From DASQLQ01 sp035629935 (lineage in GTDB: Bacteria > Actinomycetota > CADDZG01 > WHSQ01), in the NCBI GenBank assembly GCA_035629935.1, contig DASQLQ010000072.1, forward strand, positions 1-7,549: a DNA stretch of 7,549 nucleotides, given 5' to 3'. The notes under the pieces are model-generated. The model was given only the letters and a program-made list of their open reading frames with translations, made no database searches and was not told where the DNA came from. Each line of letters opens with the position of its first letter. Within the stretch, counting starts at the first letter, position 1. A program made the translations under genes and the position numbers. Positions 1 to 5,932 of this stretch are shown piece after piece.

Positions 1-1
1 C

Positions 2-634
2 GGCGGAAAAGACAAGCCCAACGGTTCCGGCGGCGACGACAAGGCCGACCAGGACGGCAACAACGGTTGTGGCAACGACGACGACTTCGAAGACGACAAC
101 AACGGCAACTGCGGTGGCAAAAAGAAAGACAAAGACGATGACGTCAAAGTCGACGAGACCTGCCCCAAGGACAAGACCATGCCCAAGGGTCACAAGGACT
201 GCGACGACGACGACGAAGTCAAAGACGATGACGACGAGGTGTGCCCGAAGGACAAGACCATGCCCAAGGGTCACAAGGACTGTGACGACAACGACGACAA
301 CGACGACAACGACGACAACGACGACAACGATTTTGGCGACGACGATGACGACGAAGGTGACGAGGATGATGAGGACGAAGCTGCTGCTCCGGGTGTCATC
401 ACCCGCCCGAGCACGGCCGGGCGCCCCGGCGGCGACGCCAGCGTCCTAGGTCTTCAGATCCGCAACCCGGCGGCAGTACGGGCCGGAGCGATCGCTCCAG
501 GAGTTGCACCCCGCGGTGCGCAGGTCGAGGGCGCCGTTCTGCCGTTCACCGGCGGAGACGCCGCAACCTTCCTGTTCGTAGCGCTCGGGCTCGTGGCGGC
601 CGGCTGGTTGATGCTGAAGGCACGCCGCACCTGA
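2..634 (+). CDS. Acidic repeat surface protein with LPXTG-type sorting signal (5' end missing)
   Basis: The reading frame is open from base 2 to the stop at 632-634 (210 residues visible); the start lies outside the window. The visible part begins with a Gly/Asn/Asp/Lys-rich stretch (residues 1-50). Two copies of a 16-residue unit, CPKDKTMPKGHKDCDD, follow at residues 54-69 and 81-96, then five DDN triplets (95-109) and an Asp/Glu run (112-126). After a Pro/Ala/Gly linker comes a C-terminal sorting signal: LPFTGG at 180-185, a hydrophobic segment at about 188-205 and a basic tail ending KARRT. This is the layout of sortase-anchored cell-wall proteins of Gram-positive bacteria. The acidic, Cys-bounded repeats suggest calcium or other cation binding, which is inference. 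A hairpin terminator lies 22 bases after the stop. The LPFTGG anchor is well supported; the function of the protein is unknown. Confidence 0.85.
   Translation, partial: GGKDKPNGSGGDDKADQDGNNGCGNDDDFEDDNNGNCGGKKKDKDDDVKVDETCPKDKTMPKGHKDCDDDDEVKDDDDEVCPKDKTMPKGHKDCDDNDDNDDNDDNDDNDFGDDDDDEGDEDDEDEAAAPGVITRPSTAGRPGGDASVLGLQIRNPAAVRAGAIAPGVAPRGAQVEGAVLPFTGGDAATFLFVALGLVAAGWLMLKARRT
161..289 (+). repeat. Direct repeat of a 48-bp coding unit (81-bp period)
   Basis: Bases 161-208 and 242-289 encode the same 16 residues (CPKDKTMPKGHKDCDD) and differ at only two bases, both silent (ccc/ccg and tgc/tgt). The copies are 81 bases (27 codons) apart, separated by an Asp/Glu/Val/Lys-rich linker. The near identity at DNA level points to recent duplication. 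Each copy carries a Cys at both ends of a Lys/Pro/His core. Confidence 0.9.
284..328 (+). repeat. Tandem 9-bp repeat, five copies, encoding (Asp-Asp-Asn)5
   Basis: Five perfect copies of gacgacaac run in frame through the acidic region of the surface-protein gene. Perfect short tandem copies of this kind are prone to change copy number by replication slippage; a change of one unit would keep the frame. Confidence 0.93.
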
Positions 635-655
635 TCGACAGATCGAATCATTAAC

Positions 656-682
656 AAAGGGGCCGGGTAACCGGCCCCTTTT
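656..682 (+). terminator. Intrinsic terminator after the surface-protein gene
   Basis: An 11-bp perfect stem (656-666 with 671-681) encloses a GTAA loop. The stem is GC-rich at its top and closes with three A-T pairs, so the 3' arm ends in TTTT (679-682). It starts 22 bases after the stop codon at 634 and separates that gene from the propeller gene. The U-tract is short but the stem is very strong. Confidence 0.85.
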
Positions 683-686
683 CGCG

Positions 687-692
687 TAGCCT
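687..692 (+). promoter_or_regulatory. Putative -10 box (TAGCCT) for the propeller gene
   Basis: TAGCCT fits the TAnnnT pattern of actinobacterial -10 boxes and ends 10 bases before the ATG at 703. No Shine-Dalgarno lies between them, so the mRNA would have almost no leader. No -35 is recognisable; its position would fall inside the terminator hairpin. The same hexamer precedes ftsE and the S41 gene, which is the main support. Confidence 0.5.
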
Positions 693-702
693 CAAATTCC
701 CC

Positions 703-1656
703 ATGACTATCTCGTCGCAGACAAAAGCCCAGCTCATCATCGGGTCTGCCTTAGCGCTGGCAGCGGCGGCCGTTTACTTCCTCTTCGCGAGGGCTGCCTC
801 ATATCCGCCGGTCGGCGACACGCGCGTCTTCCGATTGGGTGGGATCCCGCATGCTGTAGCGGCCACACCCGATGCGATCTGGGTTACCGATCTCGACCGA
901 AGGCTCGTTATGAAGCTCGACCCGGTATCGGGGCAAGTGGAAGCTAGACAACGAGTTGCGTTCGTCCCGGGCGAGTTGGTCGTCACCGATGACTTCGTGT
1001 GGGTTGGAGCCATCGAGGATCGGTCGATCGTTCGTCTCGGGGTGGAGAACGCGGAGTTGGTGGACGAGATAGAGGTGGGGCTCACTCCACAATCGCTTGC
1101 TGCGGACGAGGAGCGAGTGTGGGTTGCGGCCTTCGACGACGGGATTGTGAGGTCCATCGATGCTGTCAGTGGGGAGGTCTCCGGCGAAGCTATACGGGAC
1201 AGTGAAGCTTTTTGGGCCGATCTCACATATGGATTCGACAAGCTTTGGGTTGCGGACGTCGTGGCCGACAGTGTCTTGCGGATCGATTCGGCCGGCAACC
1301 GCGACGAAATTCCGGTAGGGGATAGCCCGACTGGGATCGTGGCCGGGGAAGGATCGATTTGGACAAGCGACTTCAACGCGCGCACAGTTACGCGCATCGA
1401 TCCAGAGAGTCTGGAGCCCGGGCGGCCCATATTGATCGGCGGCAGGCCGGGTGGCATCGCAACGGGGGCGGGGTACGTGTGGGTAACCCGCCCGGAGGAC
1501 GACGCCCTGATCCGGATCGATGCCGAGACAGGGTCCTGGACCGGCGAGGTGATTGCAGTGGGCGTCGATCCGCAGGGCGTCTCTGTGACCTCCGACGCCG
1601 TCTGGGTCGCGAATCAAGGGGATGGAACGATTTCGCGAGTCGATCTGCCGGATTGA
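703..1656 (+). CDS. Membrane-anchored seven-repeat beta-propeller protein
   Basis: This 317-residue protein has an N-terminal hydrophobic segment at about residues 10-30 (signal anchor or signal peptide), so the rest should lie outside the membrane. Seven repeats follow with a period of about 40 residues. Each carries a [IVL]W[VT] strand followed by D...[IVL].R[IVL]D; the tryptophans are at residues 60, 100, 140, 182, 220, 260 and 301. This is the look of seven-bladed YVTN/NHL-type propellers, which usually bind proteins or small ligands rather than catalyse. No catalytic motif or fused enzyme domain is visible. The start at 703 is favoured because the hydrophobic segment begins a few residues later and a TAGCCT box lies just upstream. 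The gene stands behind a terminator, so it probably has its own promoter. Its specific role is unknown. Confidence 0.85.
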   Translation: MTISSQTKAQLIIGSALALAAAAVYFLFARAASYPPVGDTRVFRLGGIPHAVAATPDAIWVTDLDRRLVMKLDPVSGQVEARQRVAFVPGELVVTDDFVWVGAIEDRSIVRLGVENAELVDEIEVGLTPQSLAADEERVWVAAFDDGIVRSIDAVSGEVSGEAIRDSEAFWADLTYGFDKLWVADVVADSVLRIDSAGNRDEIPVGDSPTGIVAGEGSIWTSDFNARTVTRIDPESLEPGRPILIGGRPGGIATGAGYVWVTRPEDDALIRIDAETGSWTGEVIAVGVDPQGVSVTSDAVWVANQGDGTISRVDLPD

Positions 1657-1729
1657 CGTGGCTCGAGTAAGGAAGCCAAGCATGTACCGTCGAATTGGAA
1701 AGATCACCCTTAAGCCCATCGGGAAACAC

Positions 1730-1735
1730 GGAGAG
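1730..1735 (+). promoter_or_regulatory. Shine-Dalgarno that sets the OmdA-like start
   Basis: GGAGAG lies 7 bases before the ATG at 1743. It favours that codon over the upstream in-frame TTG at 1695, whose 16 extra residues (Ser/Pro-rich) look like untranslated sequence. Confidence 0.55.
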
Positions 1736-1742
1736 CCCATCC

Positions 1743-1949
1743 ATGCCGGAGATACCGATCGACCTCGCCCAGGCCCTACAGAACGAGGCCGTAGACGACA
1801 GCTTTGAACGACTGCAACCCGATGTAAGGGACACCTTCACGAAATGGCTCGAGCATGTCGAGGACGATTCCTTGCGCAAACGTCGCATCGCACGCATCGT
1901 GACGGCGGTCAAGACGATAAAAGCCGAGATCGACAACGTCGAAAGCTGA
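1743..1949 (+). CDS. Small OmdA/YdeI-type domain protein (68 aa)
   Basis: The protein begins MPEIPIDLAQAL and continues with FERLQPDVRDTFTKWLEHVEDD followed by RKRRIARIV at residues 46-53. This resembles the C-terminal domain of the bacteriocin-protection, YdeI/OmpD-associated family (OmdA), whose pattern is a short 'P.DL..AL' strand, then 'F..L.p..R.....W.e.a....tR..RI...v'. Usual members are longer and carry an N-terminal DUF1905-like or YdeI domain; none is present here in any frame, so this is a stand-alone minimal domain. It is all helical and charged, with no signal peptide, so a cytoplasmic location is likely. The biochemical role of the family is poorly defined. It lies 86 bases after the propeller gene and 26 bases before prfB. 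Family assignment is from memory of the motif. Confidence 0.7.
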   Translation: MPEIPIDLAQALQNEAVDDSFERLQPDVRDTFTKWLEHVEDDSLRKRRIARIVTAVKTIKAEIDNVES

Positions 1950-1963
1950 TCTCCACAATCCCC

Positions 1964-1969
1964 TAGGCT
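1964..1969 (+). promoter_or_regulatory. Putative -10 box (TAGGCT) for prfB
   Basis: TAGGCT matches TAnnnT and ends 6 bases before the prfB ATG at 1976, the spacing expected if transcription starts at or next to the A of the start codon. A weak -35-like TCGAAA lies at 1939-1944 (19-base spacer). No Shine-Dalgarno is present at a usable distance. Confidence 0.5.
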
Positions 1970-1975
1970 TGCGGG

Positions 1976-3083
1976 ATGGAAGACCTAACCGAACGTCTCA
2001 ACGACATCGAACGGACCCTGGAACACGTCAAGGAGTACCTTTGACGTCGAGACCAAACGTGCTCAGGTAGCAAAGTTCCGCGAACTATCTGCGGCCCCCG
2101 ATTTCTGGGACGACTCCCAAGCTGCTCAGAAGGTGATGGCCGAGCAATCGCGCCTCAACGAAGACGTCGATGCCTACGACCGTATGTCTCAGCGGGTCTC
2201 GGATGCGCGCGTCCTGGCGGAGCTGGCCGCCTCGGAGGATGACGAAGCAACAGCAGCCGAAGCGATGTCGGAAGTCGTCGCCATCGAAAAGGAGCTCGCC
2301 TCCCTCGAGGTCATGTCACTTCTCGGCGGCGAGTTCGACCATCTTCCTGCGATCCTCGAGGTTCATGCAGGTGAGGGGGGCACGGACTCACAGGACTGGA
2401 CCGAGATGCTCTTGCGTCTGTATCAGCGCTGGGCCGAGGGCCGTGGTTACAAGGCCGAGCTCATTGAGGTGACGCCGGGGGAGGAAGCGGGGCTCAAGAG
2501 TGCGACCCTCACGATCGATGGACGCCACGCATACGGGATGCTTGCCGCCGAGAGGGGCGTGCATCGCCTAGTTCGTATCTCACCTTTCGACCAAGCGAAG
2601 AGGCGACACACTTCGTTCGCATCGGTTGACGTGACTCCGGAAGTCGAGGATGACGTCGAGATCGAGATCGGGCCGGATGATCTGCGCATCGATACGTATC
2701 GTTCTTCGGGGGCCGGGGGGCAACACGTGAACGTGACGGATTCGGCGGTAAGGATCACCCACTTGCCGACCGGGATCGTGGTCTCGTGTCAGAACGAGCG
2801 ATCGCAGATGCAGAACCGCGCCGTCGCCATGCGCATCCTCAAGTCGAGGCTCCTGGCCAAAGCCGTGGAGGAGAGGGAGGCGGAGATGAGGGCGCTGGCG
2901 GGAGAGAAGCGCGAGATCGGTTTCGGCTCCCAGATACGGTCTTACGTTCTCCATCCGTACCAGATGGTGAAAGACCATCGCACCGGGCTCGAGAAGGGGA
3001 ACGTTCAGGCGGTCCTGGACGGTTCGATCGACGAGTTCATCGAGGCCGAGCTGCGGCGAAAGGCCTCCCAGGCAGCCGGCTGA
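1976..3083 (+). CDS. prfB: Peptide chain release factor 2, expressed by programmed +1 frameshift
   Basis: RF2 ends translation at UGA and UAA stop codons. The gene starts at ATG 1976, reads 22 codons (MEDLTERLNDIERTLEHVKE-Y-L), meets TGA at 2042-2044 and continues in the +1 frame from GAC at 2043 to the stop at 3081-3083. The joined product has 368 residues, normal for RF2. After the shift the sequence (DVETKRAQVAKFRE, then the family-typical PDFWDD) is classic RF2. The stop-codon recognition tripeptide SPF, which marks RF2 rather than RF1, is at residues 202-204, and the catalytic GGQ, which triggers peptide release at the ribosome, is at 247-249. Expression should be self-limiting: ample RF2 stops at the TGA, scarce RF2 lets ribosomes shift. 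Annotation beginning at an internal codon such as 2133 would lose about 50 residues. It has its own putative promoter box just upstream. Confidence 0.96.
2030..2045 (+). promoter_or_regulatory. prfB: RF2 programmed +1 frameshift signal
   Basis: The site reads AAGGAG-TAC-CTT-TGA-C. An internal Shine-Dalgarno (AAGGAG, 2030-2035) is separated by exactly three bases from the slippery CTT codon, which is followed by the TGA stop and a C. This matches the E. coli prfB arrangement (AGGGGG-TAT-CTT-TGA-C) in order and spacing. The leucyl-tRNA slips from CTT to TTT and decoding resumes at GAC. UGA followed by C is a poor termination context, which favours shifting. Confidence 0.95.
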
Positions 3084-3116
3084 CGGGGCTGGCTCGTTGG
3101 TGCCATCATTAGGGGC

Positions 3117-4187
3117 ATGAGCGAAACCCAAGAGACAGTCGACAGGGTCGATAAGGCCACCCTGAAAGAGCTACGAGGCGTAGACATCGACGATGTCTAC
3201 GTCCAGATGGATTACGTGTTGCAGTCCCGGGCCACACCGATGGATCTGTATCACCGGTGGGAGAACCAGAACTGGAGCACCCAGGATCTCGATTTCACCG
3301 AGGACGCCGAGCACTGGAACGGCATGACGGGCGTCTTCCAGGGATTCCAGACGGAGCTACAGCGGACGTTCACCCTCTTCTTCATCGGTGAGCAAGCCGT
3401 CACCGACACCCTTTCGCCACTCGTGCATGCGGCCCCCGACGAGCCGGCCCGCATCTTCCTTTCCACCCAACTGGTGGACGAGGCACGGCACGCGGTCTTC
3501 TTCTCCCGTTTCTTCGACCAGGTGATCGGGATTTCTGGTGGACTCAGCGCTGCTCTCGATCAACTGCGCGACAAGACGGTCGGCGGTTTCCGCACGATCT
3601 TCGACAATCAACTCGTCGAGGCGACCGAAGCTGTGCGCATGGATCCGCACGACTACGGGAAGTGGGTCGAGGCGATCGCGATCTATCACCTGATCGTCGA
3701 GGGCATGTTGGCCCTGACGGGACAGAAGTTCCTTCTCGGTACCCTTCGCACACTGGGCATCCTTCCGGGCTTTTACTCCGGGTTCACGGCTATAGCGCGC
3801 GACGAATCACGCCACGTGAACTTCGGCGTGCGGGCGATCATGGAGGCCGGCGTTAGAGATCGCGATCTGTTGGATCGCGTTACCAACGTCGTGTTCCGGT
3901 TGCTCGAGCCTGCTGTGCGCACCGTTGCAGCTCCCGACCGCAAGTTCGCGATCACGCCCGAAGAGGTTCCAGAGAACCTGCGAGTGAACCCGTACGAGAT
4001 CAGAGAGTTCTCTCTAACTTCGTTGACGAAGCGTTTGAAGGTGGCGGGTATCCCGGAGGCAACTCTCACCGAGATCCACGATCGCGGTATCGCCTACTAC
4101 GACGCTAGTTGGTCTGAATACGAAGCCATCCACGATGTCGAGCATCCGAGACGTTTTTACGACCGGATGGCCGCAGCGACCAGTTGA
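3117..4187 (+). CDS. R2-like di-metal oxidase, probably R2lox-type
   Basis: This 356-residue protein has the ferritin-like ligand set of the ribonucleotide-reductase R2 superfamily: E92, E122 with H125 (DEARH), E195 (VEG), and E230 with H233 (DESRH). Spacings E122-H125 (3), E195-E230 (35) and E230-H233 (3) fit R2lox as I recall it. The two residues that form the Val-Tyr ether cross-link of R2lox are present: V95 at E92+3 and Y190 at E195-5. The residue where classical R2 carries its radical Tyr (H125+4) is F129. No NrdA partner lies nearby. R2lox enzymes hold a Mn/Fe centre and a fatty-acid-like ligand; their substrate is unknown. The protein is some 40 residues longer than mycobacterial R2lox. 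A class Ic R2 is the main alternative. It lies 33 bases after prfB and 50 before ftsE. Its start is the first ATG; the only upstream signals are CATCAT at 3104-3109 and AGGGG next to the codon. Confidence 0.85.
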   Translation: MSETQETVDRVDKATLKELRGVDIDDVYVQMDYVLQSRATPMDLYHRWENQNWSTQDLDFTEDAEHWNGMTGVFQGFQTELQRTFTLFFIGEQAVTDTLSPLVHAAPDEPARIFLSTQLVDEARHAVFFSRFFDQVIGISGGLSAALDQLRDKTVGGFRTIFDNQLVEATEAVRMDPHDYGKWVEAIAIYHLIVEGMLALTGQKFLLGTLRTLGILPGFYSGFTAIARDESRHVNFGVRAIMEAGVRDRDLLDRVTNVVFRLLEPAVRTVAAPDRKFAITPEEVPENLRVNPYEIREFSLTSLTKRLKVAGIPEATLTEIHDRGIAYYDASWSEYEAIHDVEHPRRFYDRMAAATS

Positions 4188-4222
4188 CCCGCTTCAAGTT
4201 TCGTGTCCCGCATCAAGTGGCT

Positions 4223-4228
4223 TAGCCT
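4223..4228 (+). promoter_or_regulatory. Putative -10 box (TAGCCT) for ftsE
   Basis: TAGCCT, identical to the box before the propeller and S41 genes, ends 9 bases before the ftsE ATG at 4238. No Shine-Dalgarno lies before the start codon and no -35 stands out. Confidence 0.5.
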
Positions 4229-4237
4229 GAGTTCCAC

Positions 4238-4924
4238 ATGATCAAGACGATCGAAGTCATCAAGGACTACAAGGGCGCCGTGCGCGCCGTGGACGGAATC
4301 ACTCTCGATGTCGAGAAGGGTGAGTTCGTCTTCCTCGTCGGCCCATCGGGGTCGGGCAAATCGACGATGTTGAAATTGCTGACGAAGGAAGAGGAACCAA
4401 CAGGTGGCGAGATCTACGTCGCCGGGAAGAAGCTCGCAACCCTGCCTCGATGGCGCGTTCCCTATCTGCGGCGGAACATCGGATCCGTCTTCCAGGACTT
4501 CAAGCTGCTTCCCAACAAGACCGTCTTCGAAAACGTTGCATTCGGCCTCGAGGTCATCGGGCGTCCTCGCTCGGTCGTGGCCAGGCAGGTCCCCCAGATC
4601 CTCGACCTAGTGGGCCTGGGGGAGAAGCTCGACCGGTTCCCGGAAGAGCTCTCCGGCGGTGAGCAGCAACGGGTCTCGATCGCCCGGGCCTTCGTGAACA
4701 GGCCCCTGATCCTTCTTGCCGACGAGCCGACGGGGAACCTGGACCCGGCCACCTCCGTGGGGATCATGCGCCTCCTCGACCGGATCAATCGAACGGGCAC
4801 GACCGTGGTCATGGCTACCCACGACCACGCGATCGTGGACTCGATGCGCCGAAGGGTTGTTGAGCTCGAGGGCGGAAAGATCGTGCGCGACCAGTCCCGC
4901 GGTATCTACGGGGTCGGGAGCTAG
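4238..4924 (+). CDS. ftsE: Cell division ATP-binding protein FtsE
   Basis: FtsE is the ABC-type ATPase of the FtsEX complex, which sits at the division site on the inner face of the membrane and transmits ATP hydrolysis through FtsX to a peptidoglycan hydrolase outside. At 228 residues it has the family's standard length. All motifs are intact: Walker A GPSGSGKST (35-43), Q-loop glutamine Q86, signature LSGGEQQ (138-144), Walker B LILLADEP (157-164) with catalytic E163, D-loop GNLD (166-169) and switch histidine H195. The FtsE-typical FQDFKLLPNKTVFENVAF stretch (85-102) separates it from general ABC transporter ATPases. ftsX begins 8 bases after the stop, so the two are surely one transcript. 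The start at 4238 places the first beta strand normally. Confidence 0.97.
   Translation: MIKTIEVIKDYKGAVRAVDGITLDVEKGEFVFLVGPSGSGKSTMLKLLTKEEEPTGGEIYVAGKKLATLPRWRVPYLRRNIGSVFQDFKLLPNKTVFENVAFGLEVIGRPRSVVARQVPQILDLVGLGEKLDRFPEELSGGEQQRVSIARAFVNRPLILLADEPTGNLDPATSVGIMRLLDRINRTGTTVVMATHDHAIVDSMRRRVVELEGGKIVRDQSRGIYGVGS
4916..4921 (+). promoter_or_regulatory. Likely ribosome binding site of ftsX inside the end of ftsE
   Basis: GGGAGC spans the last codons of ftsE, about 11 bases before the ftsX ATG at 4933. Together with the 8-base gap it suggests translational coupling. Unlike ftsE, ftsX therefore seems to use a leadered, Shine-Dalgarno start. Confidence 0.4.
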
Positions 4925-4932
4925 ATGCCTAG

Positions 4933-5814
4933 ATGAGGGTTGGTTATTTCGTATCGGAGACCGTTACCAATCTCCGCCGCAATCTGTTGATGACGATCGC
5001 AGCCATCTCGACGGTTGCGATTTCACTGTTGCTGTTGGGCGGCGTTCAGATCCTCGGGATCGTGGTTCGCAACGTCACAAGCACGATCGAATCGAAGGTC
5101 GAGATCTCGGCCTACCTCCGTGACAACGCAACGCAGGGCGAGATCGATCGGTTGACCGAAGAGGTGACTCAGATGCCCGAGGTCGAGGACGTGATCTACA
5201 TCTCGAAGGATGACGCGTTCAACGAATTCAAGGAGACCTACGAGGACCAACCCGAGATTTGGGAGACCCTCCCGCGGGATGCTCTCCCAGCGTCATTGCG
5301 CATCAAGTTGCTCGATCCAGATGATGCTGAAGAAGTCGCAGCCAGGATCGAAGGCGCACCCGGCGTCAGCGATGTGCGCTTCGGTGGCGAGGTGATCAAG
5401 CGGTTGCTGCGGGTGAATGCCTTGTTGCGCACGATCGCCTTGGTGATGTCGATCGTCCTGATGATCGCCGCCGCCGCTCTGATCGCCAACACGATCCGAT
5501 TGGCGATCTATGCCCGGCGCGACGAGATCGGGATCATGAAACTTGTAGGCGCCACGAACTGGTTCATTCGGATCCCCTTCATCATGGAAGGGATTTTCGC
5601 GGCGCTCGTGGGCGCCCTCGTATCGGGCGCGGTCGTCATTGCACTGAACTCGTTGTTGTTCGATCGCATCGCGGAAAGCTTCATCTTCCTCGGCCCGGTG
5701 TTCGAGTTCTCCGGCGGCGAGCTCGGAGGGGTCCTTCTGCTACTCGTGGGTGTCGGTTGTCTCGTGGGTGTGATCGGTTCCTCGATGGCCCTTCGCCGGT
5801 TCCTCGAGGTCTAA
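4933..5814 (+). CDS. ftsX: Cell division protein FtsX
   Basis: FtsX is the membrane half of FtsEX. The 293-residue protein shows four membrane segments: about 18-45, 166-190, 215-240 and 262-284. Between the first two lies a soluble outer domain (about 46-160), which in other bacteria contacts the hydrolase activator or hydrolase. The conserved cytoplasmic stretch RRDEIGIMKLVGATNWFIR (195-213) is a hallmark of the FtsX/MacB-like permease domain and is the coupling helix region to FtsE. It directly follows ftsE and is followed, after 118 bases, by the coiled-coil M23 hydrolase that is its probable partner. No cysteine occurs in the outer domain. Confidence 0.96.
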   Translation: MRVGYFVSETVTNLRRNLLMTIAAISTVAISLLLLGGVQILGIVVRNVTSTIESKVEISAYLRDNATQGEIDRLTEEVTQMPEVEDVIYISKDDAFNEFKETYEDQPEIWETLPRDALPASLRIKLLDPDDAEEVAARIEGAPGVSDVRFGGEVIKRLLRVNALLRTIALVMSIVLMIAAAALIANTIRLAIYARRDEIGIMKLVGATNWFIRIPFIMEGIFAALVGALVSGAVVIALNSLLFDRIAESFIFLGPVFEFSGGELGGVLLLLVGVGCLVGVIGSSMALRRFLEV

Positions 5815-5863
5815 GCCGCAAATCCACTTCGACGGGGGCTGCCTGGAGGAAGCTGGTAAATAG

Positions 5864-5884
5864 GCGGCCTGGGGCTTGGGCCGC
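5864..5884 (+). other. Weak GC-rich hairpin between ftsX and the M23 gene
   Basis: GCGGCC (5864-5869) pairs with GGCCGC (5879-5884) around a 9-base loop. No T-run follows directly, so it is not a convincing intrinsic terminator. It could reduce read-through from ftsEX or be chance in GC-rich DNA. Confidence 0.35.
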
Positions 5885-5895
5885 TAGACGCTCTG

Positions 5896-5924
5896 TTGTT
5901 TGTGTTGGTCCTGTTAACTAGGAT
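5896..5924 (+). promoter_or_regulatory. Putative promoter of the M23 hydrolase gene
   Basis: A -35-like TTGTTT (5896-5901) and a -10-like TAGGAT (5919-5924) are separated by 17 bases. The -10 ends 8 bases before the GTG start at 5933 and there is no Shine-Dalgarno, so the transcript would be leaderless or nearly so. The surrounding 5890-5932 stretch is clearly more AT-rich than its flanks. This is the best-formed promoter in the window. Confidence 0.6.
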
Positions 5925-5932
5925 TAGCTTCT

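Noticed and set aside
284..328. CRISPR-like array
   Set aside because: The units are 9-bp in-frame coding repeats without spacers.
69..449. Thr-rich 126-codon open frame overlapping the surface-protein gene
   Set aside because: It is the frame-shifted reading of gac/aac repeats (acg/aca = Thr); the other frame has the repeats, sorting signal and a terminator after it.
774..1740. Long antisense open frames (227 and 313 codons) opposite the propeller gene
   Set aside because: They mirror GC-rich codons on the opposite strand, have no domain pattern, no promoter or ribosome site, and the + strand frame has seven clear repeats and a membrane segment.
2042..2044. Reading prfB as a pseudogene because of the in-frame TGA
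   Set aside because: The stop lies in a textbook RF2 frameshift element and the rest of the gene is intact with all motifs.
2580..3131. 183-codon antisense open frame opposite prfB
   Set aside because: The + strand encodes the SPF and GGQ motifs of RF2; the antisense product is Arg/Pro-rich without recognisable features.
3117..4187. Classical ribonucleotide reductase beta subunit (NrdB/NrdF)
   Set aside because: The radical tyrosine position is Phe, the first ligand is Glu rather than Asp, no nrdA is near, and the R2lox cross-link residues are present. Class Ic R2 remains a less likely alternative.
4188..4237. Terminator between the R2-like gene and ftsE
   Set aside because: I found no stable inverted repeat or T-run in these 50 bases, so read-through into ftsE is possible.
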